A stretch of 64,000 nucleotides of DNA from Methylomonas sp. ZR1 (lineage in GTDB: Bacteria; Pseudomonadota; Gammaproteobacteria; Methylococcales; Methylomonadaceae). The notes under the pieces were generated by a model. That model was not told where the DNA came from. It ran no database searches and was given only the letters and a program-made list of their open reading frames with translations. Positions 40,601 to 47,391 of the stretch are shown here, piece after piece; within the stretch, counting starts at the first letter, position 1; each line of letters opens with the position of its first letter. The translations under genes and the position numbers were made by a program. The stretch lies in NCBI RefSeq assembly GCF_013141865.1, contig NZ_RCST01000001.1:4278001-4342000 (forward strand), in the 5' to 3' direction.

Positions 40601-41374
40601 TTGACCGGTTCGGCCACCATCAACGCCATCGGCAATGCGCTGGACAACACCTTACTGGGCAATATAGCGGACAACCGGCTGGATGGCGGCTTGGGCATCG
40701 ACCGATTGGCCGGCGGCTTAGGTAATGACACCTACGTCGTCGATAACAGCAGCGATGTGATAGCGGAAAACGCCAATAGCGGTACCGATGCGGTCGAATC
40801 TTCCGTTTCATGGACGTTGGGCGCCGAACTGGAAAACCTGACCTTGACCGGCTCAACCGCCATCAATGGCACGGGCAATGCCTTGAACAACGTGCTGAAG
40901 GGCAATAGCGCCGTCAACAGCTTATCCGGCGCGGCAGGCAATGATACCTTGGATGGTCTGGGCGGCGCGGATACGCTGACCGGCGGCACCGGTAATGATA
41001 CCTACGTCCTGGGTCGGGGTTACGCTGCGGATACCGTTATTGAGAACGATGCCACAGTGGGTAACACCGACATCGCGCAATTTCTGTCCGGTATCACCGC
41101 CGACCAGCTCTGGTTCCAGCATGTCGGTAACAATCTGGAAGCGAGCGTTATTGGTACTTCCGATAAATTAGTGATGAAGGACTGGTATACCGGCACCGCC
41201 AACCACGTCGAGCAGTTCAAAACTACCGACGGTGCATTGACCCTGCTGGATAGCCAAGTGGAAAACCTGGTGTCGGCGATGGCCGCGTTCGCGCCGCCGG
41301 TTGCCGGTCAAACCACGTTGCCGACTAATTACCAGACGGCATTGGCACCGGTGATTGCGGCTAATTGGCACTAA
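31604..41374 (+). CDS. Giant RTX protein with serralysin-type metalloprotease domain
   Basis: The protein is 3256 aa, roughly 330 kDa. Residues about 1-260 are an M10B serralysin-like zinc protease: HELGHALGLNHP (about 163) supplies three His ligands and the Glu, and YTVMSY (about 200) is the Met-turn. The remainder is mostly Ca-binding GGxGxDxL nonapeptide repeats in several blocks, interleaved with HCBP-type segments (FADGTTLSIDQLL). There is a cadherin-like He_PIG domain (about 2300-2395) and two near-identical CBM60-like modules (about 2465-2590 and 2805-2930). There is no N-terminal signal peptide; the C-terminus should carry the type I secretion signal. ABC and adaptor genes follow. It is probably an exported, Ca-dependent protease or surface protein. 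Confidence 0.93.
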   Translation: MADVNEDQIKAALIRSNGWNGGGKLNTPLKLTYSFGEKKIPYWNGLDYAIGEVVPGTFGSLSPGQKATFETAVKLWMNVANINLIPTKPDTAYTVTNGSTTLSFGDIVVVGGELKDNILGSTISATSTRSADSAGDIVIGNTGSAIYKNNLLQPGQTGFNTILHELGHALGLNHPVDYDALDKGLPSSLPFLPSDPGQRYTVMSYKPVTGISGFLEWWASKPMLYDILAIQTLYGVNTTEPKLDNTGDKAYKFKTGADAIQAIWDSGGTDTIDAHEQTDSVTIDLRPGHFSFVGTDEGSSQQQIAIAYQVAGQENNWIENAIGGSKDDHLIGNAGDNRLEGGAGADTLIGGDGIDTYVIEGDDIIVDSGLNRIIYQGKLISGLFVGNGSGTTFTSLDGEIIQFHSPGHLTLSAEDSITFLNQTSASAFADNDFGFHLQETAINISGSLIPHGDIKPLDQDPNTDGIQIGTDALGNVIVGTEADPGHEDTLYDDIGNDRLEGYAGSDILLANRGGDNLLYADQQQDFQALYSQGQTTTGTGQRGDLLSSGAGSDQLYGSNGRDALAGGDGADILLGGGDDDLLYGDGGFVGVGSGWSVNASVQLSGANYQASTLGGNDILYGGTGNDILNGGQGSDVLDGGAGRDILQGGDGNDVLYSDEQNSEAANGTDQANLSGDFLSGGLGDDMLIGVTLSNASTGESGGNDLMLGGDGQDWVDGGGGDDTLYGDASGYANSNWAVIRELTTVGTTTTASVQFSNADATDLGIGSADTIYGGAGKDWIFSNQGDDVVDAGIDDDVVFGGLGQDTIFGRDGNDLLLGNHGISSQLGDGSDYLDGGDGDDRLWGDGGDDVLLGGSGNDGLQGDGNGTISQEQGDDLLDGGAGNDQLYGDGGNDTLIGGTGNDDLYGGSGFDTYIINAGDGIDHIIDSDSEKNSKIIFGNGVKSSDVKLRLGSLMLDLGNGNAVHIENFDQTDVFNTSSVSSFEFADGTTLSIDQLLARGFDLDGTDQNDTVLGTNTTDRINGLDGNDQLVGGAGNDTLLGGVGADYLQGDDGDDYLDGGDGDDLSTQNGNALFDGGLSGGAGDDTMYGRAGKDELVGGDGQDLLDGGTEDDLLFGEAGNDRLLGGDGDDKLSGGEGNDTLTGGAGADFFNGGAGDDTYLDLTAEDVIFDNQGSDTIELLGVNGLAGTGALSKTGNSSVAVTLDNGDTLNLINAFYGTHYNLKFANSSIIDLEAMIGNTLTTAVSLGLDDNGGRLYGGAGADNLYGGAGNDALSGALGADKLYGYAGNDTLNGGAGNDILDAGAGDDTLIGGVGQDLLLGGAGNDVYQLDANAGPDLITDSQGQNLIRFGADLDQAALTVSVLTIAGQTALTLKLAGVELATITQGLTTYRFELADGSQMSADEFMLNFRTDVVTQTGNDSDNNLFGGRAADSLSGNAGNDTLWGGGGNDLLFGGLGADDYHYRLGDGHDIIQETDGANASQSSQDRVVFGPGIEVSDVVFNHRANGDLSLSVAGLADAITVVGWYADPAQRVENFVFANGQQISADSLLGLPLAPQLGGAGDDNLIGSAFRDILRGGNGNDLLSGNGGNDDLYGEAGTDRYVFAMNSGADQIFEVAGETSIIELNDYDLSRLTGTRVGDDLLLSVSGASDSMTLTGFYTQSHNWQVKTPSGTSLSVAELLSNNAAYLASRSELTGLRDHWLAGVRDSVTQAQKAAGMVSTAGEMSFQFDISQTATSYTRANGYGGWVPSNGASYTFNQPVVAIGGVSFIPYASDNANITYEVDSSGSILKNVVVDWSGPEVASSSRLYSSTTGHYLYTTEQLVNIILSLGVSGMENPYVFTETPLYTATTTTTHYTGTVRSMTSADGTGYSVDNVQAQNFFQLGSYPTTLSMSVANSAIIIDQVTAGDSDNTIRYSGDLGIVQGGAGNDVIRVYGYGVSVGNQSFASQLFLDGGVGNDLIVGGFGSDTIVGGRGDDMLRGETGDDRYYFLAGDTGTDLVYDVGYGGPVDNDTVVFGEGITLADLSFSWSNEMLPGYTYGGYDESRVRMFQTLDITWQPGSVARVVMPTPFVNSNGTTVVSNDWEQTGIEYFEFADGSRMRMSEMLASANVPVRPALGRPGDNMVAGTVGADELLGLSGADDLYGGFGADTLIGNAGDDWLFGGAGDDRLEGGMGDDSYYFLADEVGTDLLYDLGYAGNYGGGYGGNNDTVVFGDGISLSNFNFAWNEEALTSAADGSTQWYQTLDITWQPNSTVRIVMPRADRNDAEKIGIEYFKFADGSQMTMGQMLLLAGPSPEHSPVINKPLIDQVVTEDMPFSYTIPQDAFVDLDAGDSLRYSYDEWPNWLSFNPDTRTFSGTPPFSGATDLYSPSNWWNVTVTATDRFGASISNSFMLTANPINKITGTENADILSGTALADELIGLVGSDMLAGGAGTDKLIGGLGDDILNGGAGDDLLYGGALEDSAVATPITQLVINAKASLLNDAVGARMDVYIDGLLKTTFSVTNTQNYQAYTVDPALLGIGGHRIEVAFSNDSAIAGQPGQDRNLFVSGIVLNGVVIASSASGVYYDIGAGAAALDYQNLLVGQVTMPWNGALRFNLDGNDWLDGGIGADTLIGGLGNDLYIVDDVADVIDEYIDSGIDMVQSSIDYDLKNAANVENLMLIGTEAYDGVGNALNNTLFGNLVDNWLDGGLGKDRMAGGQGNDVYLVDNIGDIVVENSGEGIDTVLSEVSYSLSANVENLSLTGTAVINATGNTLNNILEGNAANNTLNGDAGDDTLKGQAGNDSVNGGAGNDMLYGGDVIDAVPATLVNQLVINAKANLLNDGAGVRMDVYIDGVLKTTFSVTNTTAYQDYIVDPGLLGIGAHLIDIAFSNDAAIASPPQDRNLYINTIRVNGQSIANSADGVYYDIGAGAAALDGKNLIAGQGVMPWNGALRFNLDGNDRLDGGTGADTMAGGLGNDIYIVGETGDSVIEAANAGIDLTQSSISYDLNQAANVENLTLTGSATINAIGNALDNTLLGNIADNRLDGGLGIDRLAGGLGNDTYVVDNSSDVIAENANSGTDAVESSVSWTLGAELENLTLTGSTAINGTGNALNNVLKGNSAVNSLSGAAGNDTLDGLGGADTLTGGTGNDTYVLGRGYAADTVIENDATVGNTDIAQFLSGITADQLWFQHVGNNLEASVIGTSDKLVMKDWYTGTANHVEQFKTTDGALTLLDSQVENLVSAMAAFAPPVAGQTTLPTNYQTALAPVIAANWH

Positions 41375-41522
41375 AGGACCTTTCGAGGTACCGGCTAAAG
41401 GCCAAAGCGGCGCGAATTGGCGAGTCTGATTCGATGCGGCTTTGGTCTTGGTTTGGTGCTCCGGGTCCCTACCCATTTAATATTTTTACTCTCATTTTCC
41501 TTTCAAGCTGTTTTTGCGTGCA

Positions 41523-43670
41523 ATGACCAATTCTTCTCCCTCTCCCGCTAGTGCTGCCCCCGCCGCTACCCTCGATACCGGCCTGGCCTGCCTGGCGATG
41601 TTGGCCCGTCTGCACGGCGTTGCCGTCGATCCCGACCAACTAGCTCACCAGTTTCGGCCTAGCGGCAAGCTATTGGGCTGTGACGATATTCTGCTGGCCG
41701 CCAAAACGCTGGGTTTGCAGGCCAAACGGGTCAAGACCTCGCTGGCCCGCTTGGACAAGACGCCGCTGCCTGCGGTGGCGATCAGTGGCGATGGAACATT
41801 TTTCGTCCTGGCCCGCGTCGATAACGGCCAAGTGTTAATTCACGACCCCGCTGCCGCTCGCCCCGAACAAATGCCGTTAGAGGCTCTCGCCGAGCGCTGG
41901 TCCGGCGCACTGATCTTATTCACCTCGCGCGCCTCGTTGGCCGCCGAGCTGGGCAAGTTCGATTTCACCTGGTTTATCCCGGCCATCGTCAAATACCGCA
42001 AGCTGTTACTGGAAGTGTTGTTGGTCAGTCTGGTCTTGCAGTTGTTTGCCCTAGTCACGCCTTTGTTCTTTCAGGTGGTGATGGACAAGGTCCTGGTGCA
42101 TAGAGGTTTTACCACGCTGGACGTGATCGCCGTCGGTCTGCTGGTAGTAACCTTGTTCGAGGTGCTGCTGACCGGCTTACGCGGCTATGTGTTTGCCCAC
42201 ACCACCAGCCGGATTGATGTCGAGCTGGGGGCCCGGCTATTCCGGCATCTGTTGAATCTGCCGATGGCTTACTTCGAAGCCCGTCGAGTCGGTGATTCGG
42301 TGGCGCGGGTCCGCGAATTGGAAAACATTCGGGCCTTTTTGACCGGCAATGCGGTAACGGTGGTGTTGGACTTGCTGTTCTCGGTGGTGTTTCTGGCGGT
42401 GATGGCCTATTACAGCGTGGACCTGACCTTGATCGTCTTGGTGTCTTTACCGTGTTATGTCTTGCTGTCGGTATTGTACACCCCGCTATTACGGGGCCGC
42501 TTGCACGAGAAATTCAATCGCGGCGCCGAGAATCAGGCATTTTTAGTCGAGGCGATTTCCGGCATCGGTATCGTCAAGGCCATGGCGGTGGAGCCGCAAC
42601 TGACCCGGCATTGGGACAAGCAATTGGCCGGTTATGTTTCGGCCGGGTTTCGTACCGCCAGCGTTGGCCTGTTCGCCAATGCCGGCGTCACCTTGATAGG
42701 CAAACTGGTTACCGTCGCCACCATGTGGCTGGGCGCCCGTCTGGTCATTGATGGCGAACTCAGCGTCGGTCAGTTGATCGCCTTTAATATGCTGGCCGGC
42801 CATGTGGCGCAACCGGTGATGCGTTTGTCGCAGCTGTGGACCGACTTTCAGCAGACCGGCATCTCCATGCAACGGCTGGGCGACATCCTCAATAGCCGTG
42901 GCGAAGCGGCCGGCAACAAGAGCAGTCTGCCGCCGATTCAAGGCAAAATCGAGTTCGACCAAGTGGTGTTCCGCTATAACCCGGACGGCTCGGAAGTGCT
43001 GAAAGGCATCAGTCTGGACATCGCCGCCGGCGAAGTGATCGGCATCGTCGGCCGCTCAGGTTCCGGCAAGAGTACCTTGACCAAGTTGCTGCAACGCCTC
43101 TATGTCCCCGAACGCGGGCGGGTGCTGGTGGACGGCATGGATTTGGCCTTGGCCGACGTCTCGTCCCTGCGCCGGCAGATCGGCGTGGTATTGCAGGAAA
43201 ACGTGTTGTTCAATCGCAGCATTCGCGACAACATTGCCTTGACCGATCCCGGCGCACCCTTACCGCAAATTATTGCCGCCGCCAAACTGGCCGGCGCCCA
43301 CGACTTTATCCTGGAACTGCCGGAAGCCTACGACACCATGGTCGGCGAACACGGCTCCACCCTGTCCGGCGGTCAGCGTCAGCGTATCGCGATTGCCAGA
43401 GCCCTAATCAGCAATCCGCGTATCCTGATCTTCGACGAAGCCACCAGTGCGCTGGACTACGAATCCGAGCGCATCATCCAGAACAATATGAAAGCCATCT
43501 GCCAAGGCAGAACCGTCATCATCATCGCCCACCGCTTGAGCGCGGTACGCGATGCCAACCGTATTATCGTCATGGAGCGCGGCCAGGTCGTTGAGGCCGG
43601 CAGTCATAGTGAATTGTTGACCCACGAGTTGGGCCATTACAGCCGGCTGCATCGGCTGCAGATGGGATAA
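41523..43670 (+). CDS. Type I secretion ABC transporter (HlyB-like, C39-like domain)
   Basis: This is the inner-membrane ATPase that exports the RTX protein. The N-terminal C39-like domain (residues about 15-135) reads [10 protein letters not shown]. The position of the peptidase Cys is Ala, as it is Tyr in HlyB, so it should bind substrate and not cut it. Membrane helices lie at about 160-430. The ATPase has Walker [10 protein letters not shown] (about 510), signature [15 protein letters not shown], Walker [13 protein letters not shown] and switch IIAHRLS. The frame begins at 41514; I use the next ATG. It is the second gene of the RTX operon and is 4 bp from the adaptor gene. Confidence 0.95.
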   Translation: MTNSSPSPASAAPAATLDTGLACLAMLARLHGVAVDPDQLAHQFRPSGKLLGCDDILLAAKTLGLQAKRVKTSLARLDKTPLPAVAISGDGTFFVLARVDNGQVLIHDPAAARPEQMPLEALAERWSGALILFTSRASLAAELGKFDFTWFIPAIVKYRKLLLEVLLVSLVLQLFALVTPLFFQVVMDKVLVHRGFTTLDVIAVGLLVVTLFEVLLTGLRGYVFAHTTSRIDVELGARLFRHLLNLPMAYFEARRVGDSVARVRELENIRAFLTGNAVTVVLDLLFSVVFLAVMAYYSVDLTLIVLVSLPCYVLLSVLYTPLLRGRLHEKFNRGAENQAFLVEAISGIGIVKAMAVEPQLTRHWDKQLAGYVSAGFRTASVGLFANAGVTLIGKLVTVATMWLGARLVIDGELSVGQLIAFNMLAGHVAQPVMRLSQLWTDFQQTGISMQRLGDILNSRGEAAGNKSSLPPIQGKIEFDQVVFRYNPDGSEVLKGISLDIAAGEVIGIVGRSGSGKSTLTKLLQRLYVPERGRVLVDGMDLALADVSSLRRQIGVVLQENVLFNRSIRDNIALTDPGAPLPQIIAAAKLAGAHDFILELPEAYDTMVGEHGSTLSGGQRQRIAIARALISNPRILIFDEATSALDYESERIIQNNMKAICQGRTVIIIAHRLSAVRDANRIIVMERGQVVEAGSHSELLTHELGHYSRLHRLQMG

Positions 43671-43674
43671 TACG

Positions 43675-45108
43675 ATGTTGAAACTTCAAGCAATCTTAGA
43701 ACTGTTACACCGTTACCGACAAGCCTTTCGGCACGCCTGGGCTCGTCGGGCTGAACTGGACAGCGTTCCTCGTTTGGCGCACGAAAGCGCTTTTCTGCCT
43801 GCCGCGCTGGCCTTACAGGAAACCCCGGTTTCGCCGGCACCGCGCGTGGCGATCTGGTTATTGATCGGCTTTGCGCTGTTGGCAGTGCTGTGGGCCGGTT
43901 TCGGCCGGATCGACATCGTCGCTACCGCCCAAGGCAAGATCGTCCCCAACGACAGGGTCAAGACCATACAGCCCTTGGAAACCGCCACGGTCAAAGCCAT
44001 CCACGTCAACGACGGCCAATCGGTTAAGGCTGGCGATGTGCTGATCGAACTGGATGCGACCGCCGCCGATGCCGATACCGCCAGCATCGCCAACGATTTG
44101 CGCACCGCGCAACTGACGGCGGCCCGAGACGGCGCCTTTTTGCAGAGTCTGGCAGCGCTACAAACCGGTAAATCGCTCAAGCCGCAACTCCAGGCGCCGG
44201 ACGCGATGCCTTCTGAGCAAGTCCAACACGAACAACGTTTGCTGGATGGCGAATGGCAGGAACTGACCAGCAAACTGGAACGGCTGGAAGCGGATAAATC
44301 CAGCCGTCAGGCGGCTTTGCGTTCGGTACAGGCCACCGTGGCTAAACTGGCGCAGTCCGCACCGATTGCCCGCCGCTTGGCCGAGGATTACCAACAATTA
44401 CAAGCCAAGAAATTCGTCTCCAGCCACAACTACCTGGAACGCGAACAGGCACGCATCGAGCAAGAAGGCGAATTGGCCACGCAACGGGAAAAGCAACAGG
44501 AGCTTGGCGCCGCGATTCAGGAAGCCGCCAAACAACAAAGCGAACTGTTAGCCGCCGCCCGCCGCACCGCATTGGATAGGCTGCACGACAGCGAACAGAA
44601 AATCGAAACCTACACCCAGGCCGGCATCAAGGCCCGCCAGCGCGGCCAACTGCTGACCCTGACCGCGCCGGTGGACGGCATCGTCCAGCAACTGGCGATT
44701 CACACCGTCGGCGGCGTCGTCACCCCGGCGCAACCGCTGCTGATCGTAGTCCCGGCCGATCAAGCGATGGAAATCGAAGCCTTCGTCGAAAACAAAGACA
44801 TCGGCTTTGTGAATCCCGGCCAGGAAGCCGAAATCAAAATCGAAACCTTCCCTTACACAAAATATGGCACCCTGCACGGCGAAGTGACGCATGTGTCCAG
44901 CGACGCCATCAACGACGAGAAGCGCGGTTTGATTTACTCATCCCGCGTCAAACTGCCGCGCACCACGATGCAAGTCGAAAACAAAACCGTCAACCTGACG
45001 CCGGGCATGGCGGTGACGGTGGAAGTCAAAACCGGGCAAAGACGAGTCATTGAATATTTCCTGTCTCCATTGATTGAGCATGTGGGAGAAAGTTTGCGGG
45101 AGCGATAA
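43675..45108 (+). CDS. Type I secretion periplasmic adaptor (HlyD family)
   Basis: The 477-aa membrane-fusion protein links the ABC transporter to an outer-membrane TolC channel. It has a cytoplasmic N-terminus and one helix (VAIWLLIGFALLAVLWAGF, about 58-76). A split lipoyl domain follows (ATVKAIHVNDGQSVKAGDVLIELD; LTAPVDGIVQQL), with a long coiled coil between about 140 and 320 and a beta-barrel end (PGMAVTVEVKTGQRRVIEYFLSPL). The ATG lies 4 bp after the ABC gene stop. No TolC gene follows, so the outer-membrane channel must be encoded elsewhere. Confidence 0.95.
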   Translation: MLKLQAILELLHRYRQAFRHAWARRAELDSVPRLAHESAFLPAALALQETPVSPAPRVAIWLLIGFALLAVLWAGFGRIDIVATAQGKIVPNDRVKTIQPLETATVKAIHVNDGQSVKAGDVLIELDATAADADTASIANDLRTAQLTAARDGAFLQSLAALQTGKSLKPQLQAPDAMPSEQVQHEQRLLDGEWQELTSKLERLEADKSSRQAALRSVQATVAKLAQSAPIARRLAEDYQQLQAKKFVSSHNYLEREQARIEQEGELATQREKQQELGAAIQEAAKQQSELLAAARRTALDRLHDSEQKIETYTQAGIKARQRGQLLTLTAPVDGIVQQLAIHTVGGVVTPAQPLLIVVPADQAMEIEAFVENKDIGFVNPGQEAEIKIETFPYTKYGTLHGEVTHVSSDAINDEKRGLIYSSRVKLPRTTMQVENKTVNLTPGMAVTVEVKTGQRRVIEYFLSPLIEHVGESLRER

Positions 45109-45689
45109 GTTTGAATGGTACGTTAGCATTGGCACAGCCCACTTCATCATCGGTGTCACCAGCTGTTTGGTATCTGAATATGCATCGTTGACTATGGGAG
45201 CTCCGGGGCGGTATGAAATGCAATAGTCGATTCCCATGCCGTCTAAGTGCTATTCGGATCGGTATGAAACTTTATTGCCTTCCTACAATTCCTGTGGGAG
45301 AGTAATAAAGTGCCTTCCCACAATTCCGAGGCGTTGAGGTTGGAAGTTAAGGGGGTGTCGGGCTTGCTCGGTAAACCCTTTTTTGTCGATTTGGAGCCGA
45401 TTAGCTTTGTTCGGGATTGAAATAAAGGGAAGTGCGGAATCATCCGATTGCAGGCCTTTATGAGCGAGCACCATCAGGCAGTTAGTTGGTCAACAGCAGA
45501 AGTAGGCTGGGTTGAATGATAATGAAACCCAGCTTAGAAGCTGATAAGTTTACTACTCCAAAGAGCCGTTGGAATGTTAAGAATTTAAAGCATTTGCTGG
45601 GTTTTGCATTGCTCTACTCAGCCTACGCCCTGGCTTTGCCATCGGCATTTATCGGTTATGCAGACGTTGGACGCCAAATTTGGAGAAGT
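45109..45689. other. Intergenic region with a short direct repeat
   Basis: About 580 bp lie after the adaptor gene. A 17-mer (TGCCTTCCTACAATTCC, 45276-45292) recurs with one change at 45311-45327. GGTATGAAA also occurs twice (near 45212 and 45261). A frame open from 45516 joins the lipoprotein gene, but its N-terminal part has no start signal. Nothing else is recognised. Confidence 0.4.
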
Positions 45690-46337
45690 ATGAATATTTC
45701 ATTTCGGATCATTGCGGCAACCTTTGCTCTCGCATCAGTTACCGCATGCACAAAGTACAGTGGAGATAGTTTGTTGAATCTCCCCGAGCAAGCGAGCGTT
45801 TATGATCAGAGCAGCATTATTTCGAAAGCTAAAAGCGACGTGTCTGACATATTCGATAACCTTGGAATTTCCGAAGAAGCAAACAACTCGCTTCGGAACA
45901 TTTCCCCAAAGAGCGTTATTCGTGACAGCGAGCCTCTCAAATTGACTCAAGTAGATAATCAGCTTGTAGTTGTAGGGGCAGATACAAATATCGCTTTCGC
46001 AACCAATTCCATCATCATTTCAACCGGTGCCGTGCATATCGCTCACAGCAGTAATAGCGTTGTTGTTTGTGGCAGTGATGTAGATATCAGTCACGACGGA
46101 AGTTTAGGTAATGGAAGCCTCGTCATATCGAAGGGTAAAGCCAAGATCAGTCATGCTGAAAACACCTTGATATATGCCATAAACGGCGTGGAAATTTCAC
46201 ATGCCAATAATGTTAGGGCGTATAACACAAATGAGCGTAAGACATCGTGGGGACACATCAATAACAATCTCGTGAAACTACTATTCCATGAAGAAACGAA
46301 GTCAAACCCGTCAGTCCACACGGGCGCTGTGCAATAA
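45690..46337 (+). CDS. Putative lipoprotein with beta-helix-like repeats
   Basis: From the ATG at 45690 (GGAG 4 bp upstream) the product is 215 aa. It starts with a lipoprotein signal peptide: FRIIAATFALASVTAC, lipobox ASVTAC, lipidated Cys near residue 20. Residues about 85-190 are a run of short strands with a recurring I-x-H/F-A-x-N/S-x-V/I pattern (NIAFATNSIIIS, HIAHSSNSVVVC, KISHAENTLIYA, EISHANNVRAY), as in a small parallel beta-helix. The frame extends upstream to 45516, but that part lacks a ribosome site. The family is unknown. The next gene begins about 40 bp downstream. Confidence 0.65.
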   Translation: MNISFRIIAATFALASVTACTKYSGDSLLNLPEQASVYDQSSIISKAKSDVSDIFDNLGISEEANNSLRNISPKSVIRDSEPLKLTQVDNQLVVVGADTNIAFATNSIIISTGAVHIAHSSNSVVVCGSDVDISHDGSLGNGSLVISKGKAKISHAENTLIYAINGVEISHANNVRAYNTNERKTSWGHINNNLVKLLFHEETKSNPSVHTGAVQ

Positions 46338-46379
46338 AGCCGCGCAGCGGCCTCATGCCCTATTATTAGGAGCCTCTTG

Positions 46380-47035
46380 ATGACCGAGCATTTGAAGAAA
46401 CGTTTTGACGAGTTGCTTTCCCAATCCGATGCAGTAACGGCCACCAAACAACGAAAGCACAGTGAGGTCTATGGTTCTTATGAACAAGTTGAGCCAGACC
46501 TCTTGCTTGGTGCGTCAAAGCACGTAATTTGCTCGCTAGCGCCTGCGGCCGAGAGTCAGAGTATTTCAAGTCCTTCGTGGAGGCTGAGAAACCAGGGCCT
46601 TTTGAGGAAAATCCCGTACGGCTTAGTCGCCTCCGGGCGGTGTTTCACGCGGCACAAGAAGACTTTGAGGGCGGCTACCTCTCGTCTGTTCGCAATTTGG
46701 TTCAGGCAGAGGTGTTCTCAACAGAACTTGAACAGGCAAATGAGCTTCTTGCCGCTGGCTATCGAATGCCGGCGGCAGTCATCTGCGGCGTTGTTTTAGA
46801 GACTAATCTGCGCGCTCTGTGTGAAGCGTGTGGTTTGGGCGTGGGGAAGCTCAACAAGATGAACGAAGATTTGGCTAAGGCTGGGCGTTATAATTCGCTT
46901 GTCCAGAAGCGAATTACCACGCTGGCTGCCATACGAAATAGTGCGGCGCATGGAAAGCTTACCGACTTTGATGACAAAGATGTACGGTCCATGATTGAGG
47001 ACGTCGAAAGACTAGTAGCAGGGTGGCTCTCATGA
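46380..47035 (+). pseudogene. HEPN-domain protein gene with a frameshift
   Basis: The ATG at 46380 has AGGAG 7 bp upstream and encodes MTEHLKKRFDELLSQSD. The reading frame is lost between 46493 and about 46560. In another frame (open from 46493 to 47035) the sequence continues NLLASACGRESEYFKSF and ends with a DUF4145-like HEPN domain. That domain includes AAVICGVVLETNLRALCE and the RNxxxH active-site motif RNSAAH. Joining the parts near 46508 gives one protein of about 218 aa. A single-base deletion in the gene or in the assembly explains this. HEPN proteins are often RNases in toxin or anti-phage systems. No antitoxin gene is evident beside it. Confidence 0.7.
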
Positions 47036-47039
47036 AAAT

Positions 47040-47290
47040 AACCATGAGCAAGTAGCCTCAATGTACAAAGAGCTTCCATCGCAAACCTGCCCGGGCAAGC
47101 GCGTAAGCAGAAACAGTGTTCGCCGATAGCAAATCGCTTTAATCGCAAACCACGATAACGTTGCGGGCCAGGTAAAAAGCGATTCGGCTAAACCAAATGG
47201 GCGCAACCCCAAACCTGAAAGCCTCGTGTGCAGGCTAATAAGCGATTCGCGCGAGGCTTGTGGCTTTGCCCTTAAGCATGTGGAGGTGGT
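47040..47290 (+). repeat. Second copy of the 64-bp-type tandem array, 3-4 units
   Basis: Units begin at about 47040, 47104, 47169 and 47231 (62-65 bp apart). Unit 47104 (GCAGAAACAGTGTTCGCC then ATAGCAAATCGC) matches type C of the array at 28227-28735. Unit 47169 (CAGGTAAAAAGCGATTCGG then GCGCAACCCCAAA) matches type B. The order C then B is the same as at 28481-28607. It lies between the HEPN gene and the c-di-GMP gene in otherwise gene-free DNA. Confidence 0.7.
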
Positions 47291-47391
47291 CCGTCAAGTG
47301 TTTGTTTCGTCAGGCGGATTGTGGCTGGTCTAACGGGTTCAAATCCGGCTGGGCTTGTATCGGCAGTTTGCTGGACGTGATCAGAATAGGC

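Noticed and set aside
32285..41220. Many antisense frames within the RTX gene
   Set aside because: They are mirror images of Gly/Asp-rich repeats and have no ribosome sites.
46493..46560. Programmed frameshift in the HEPN gene
   Set aside because: There is no slippery heptamer and no downstream structure. A simple deletion or sequencing error is more likely.
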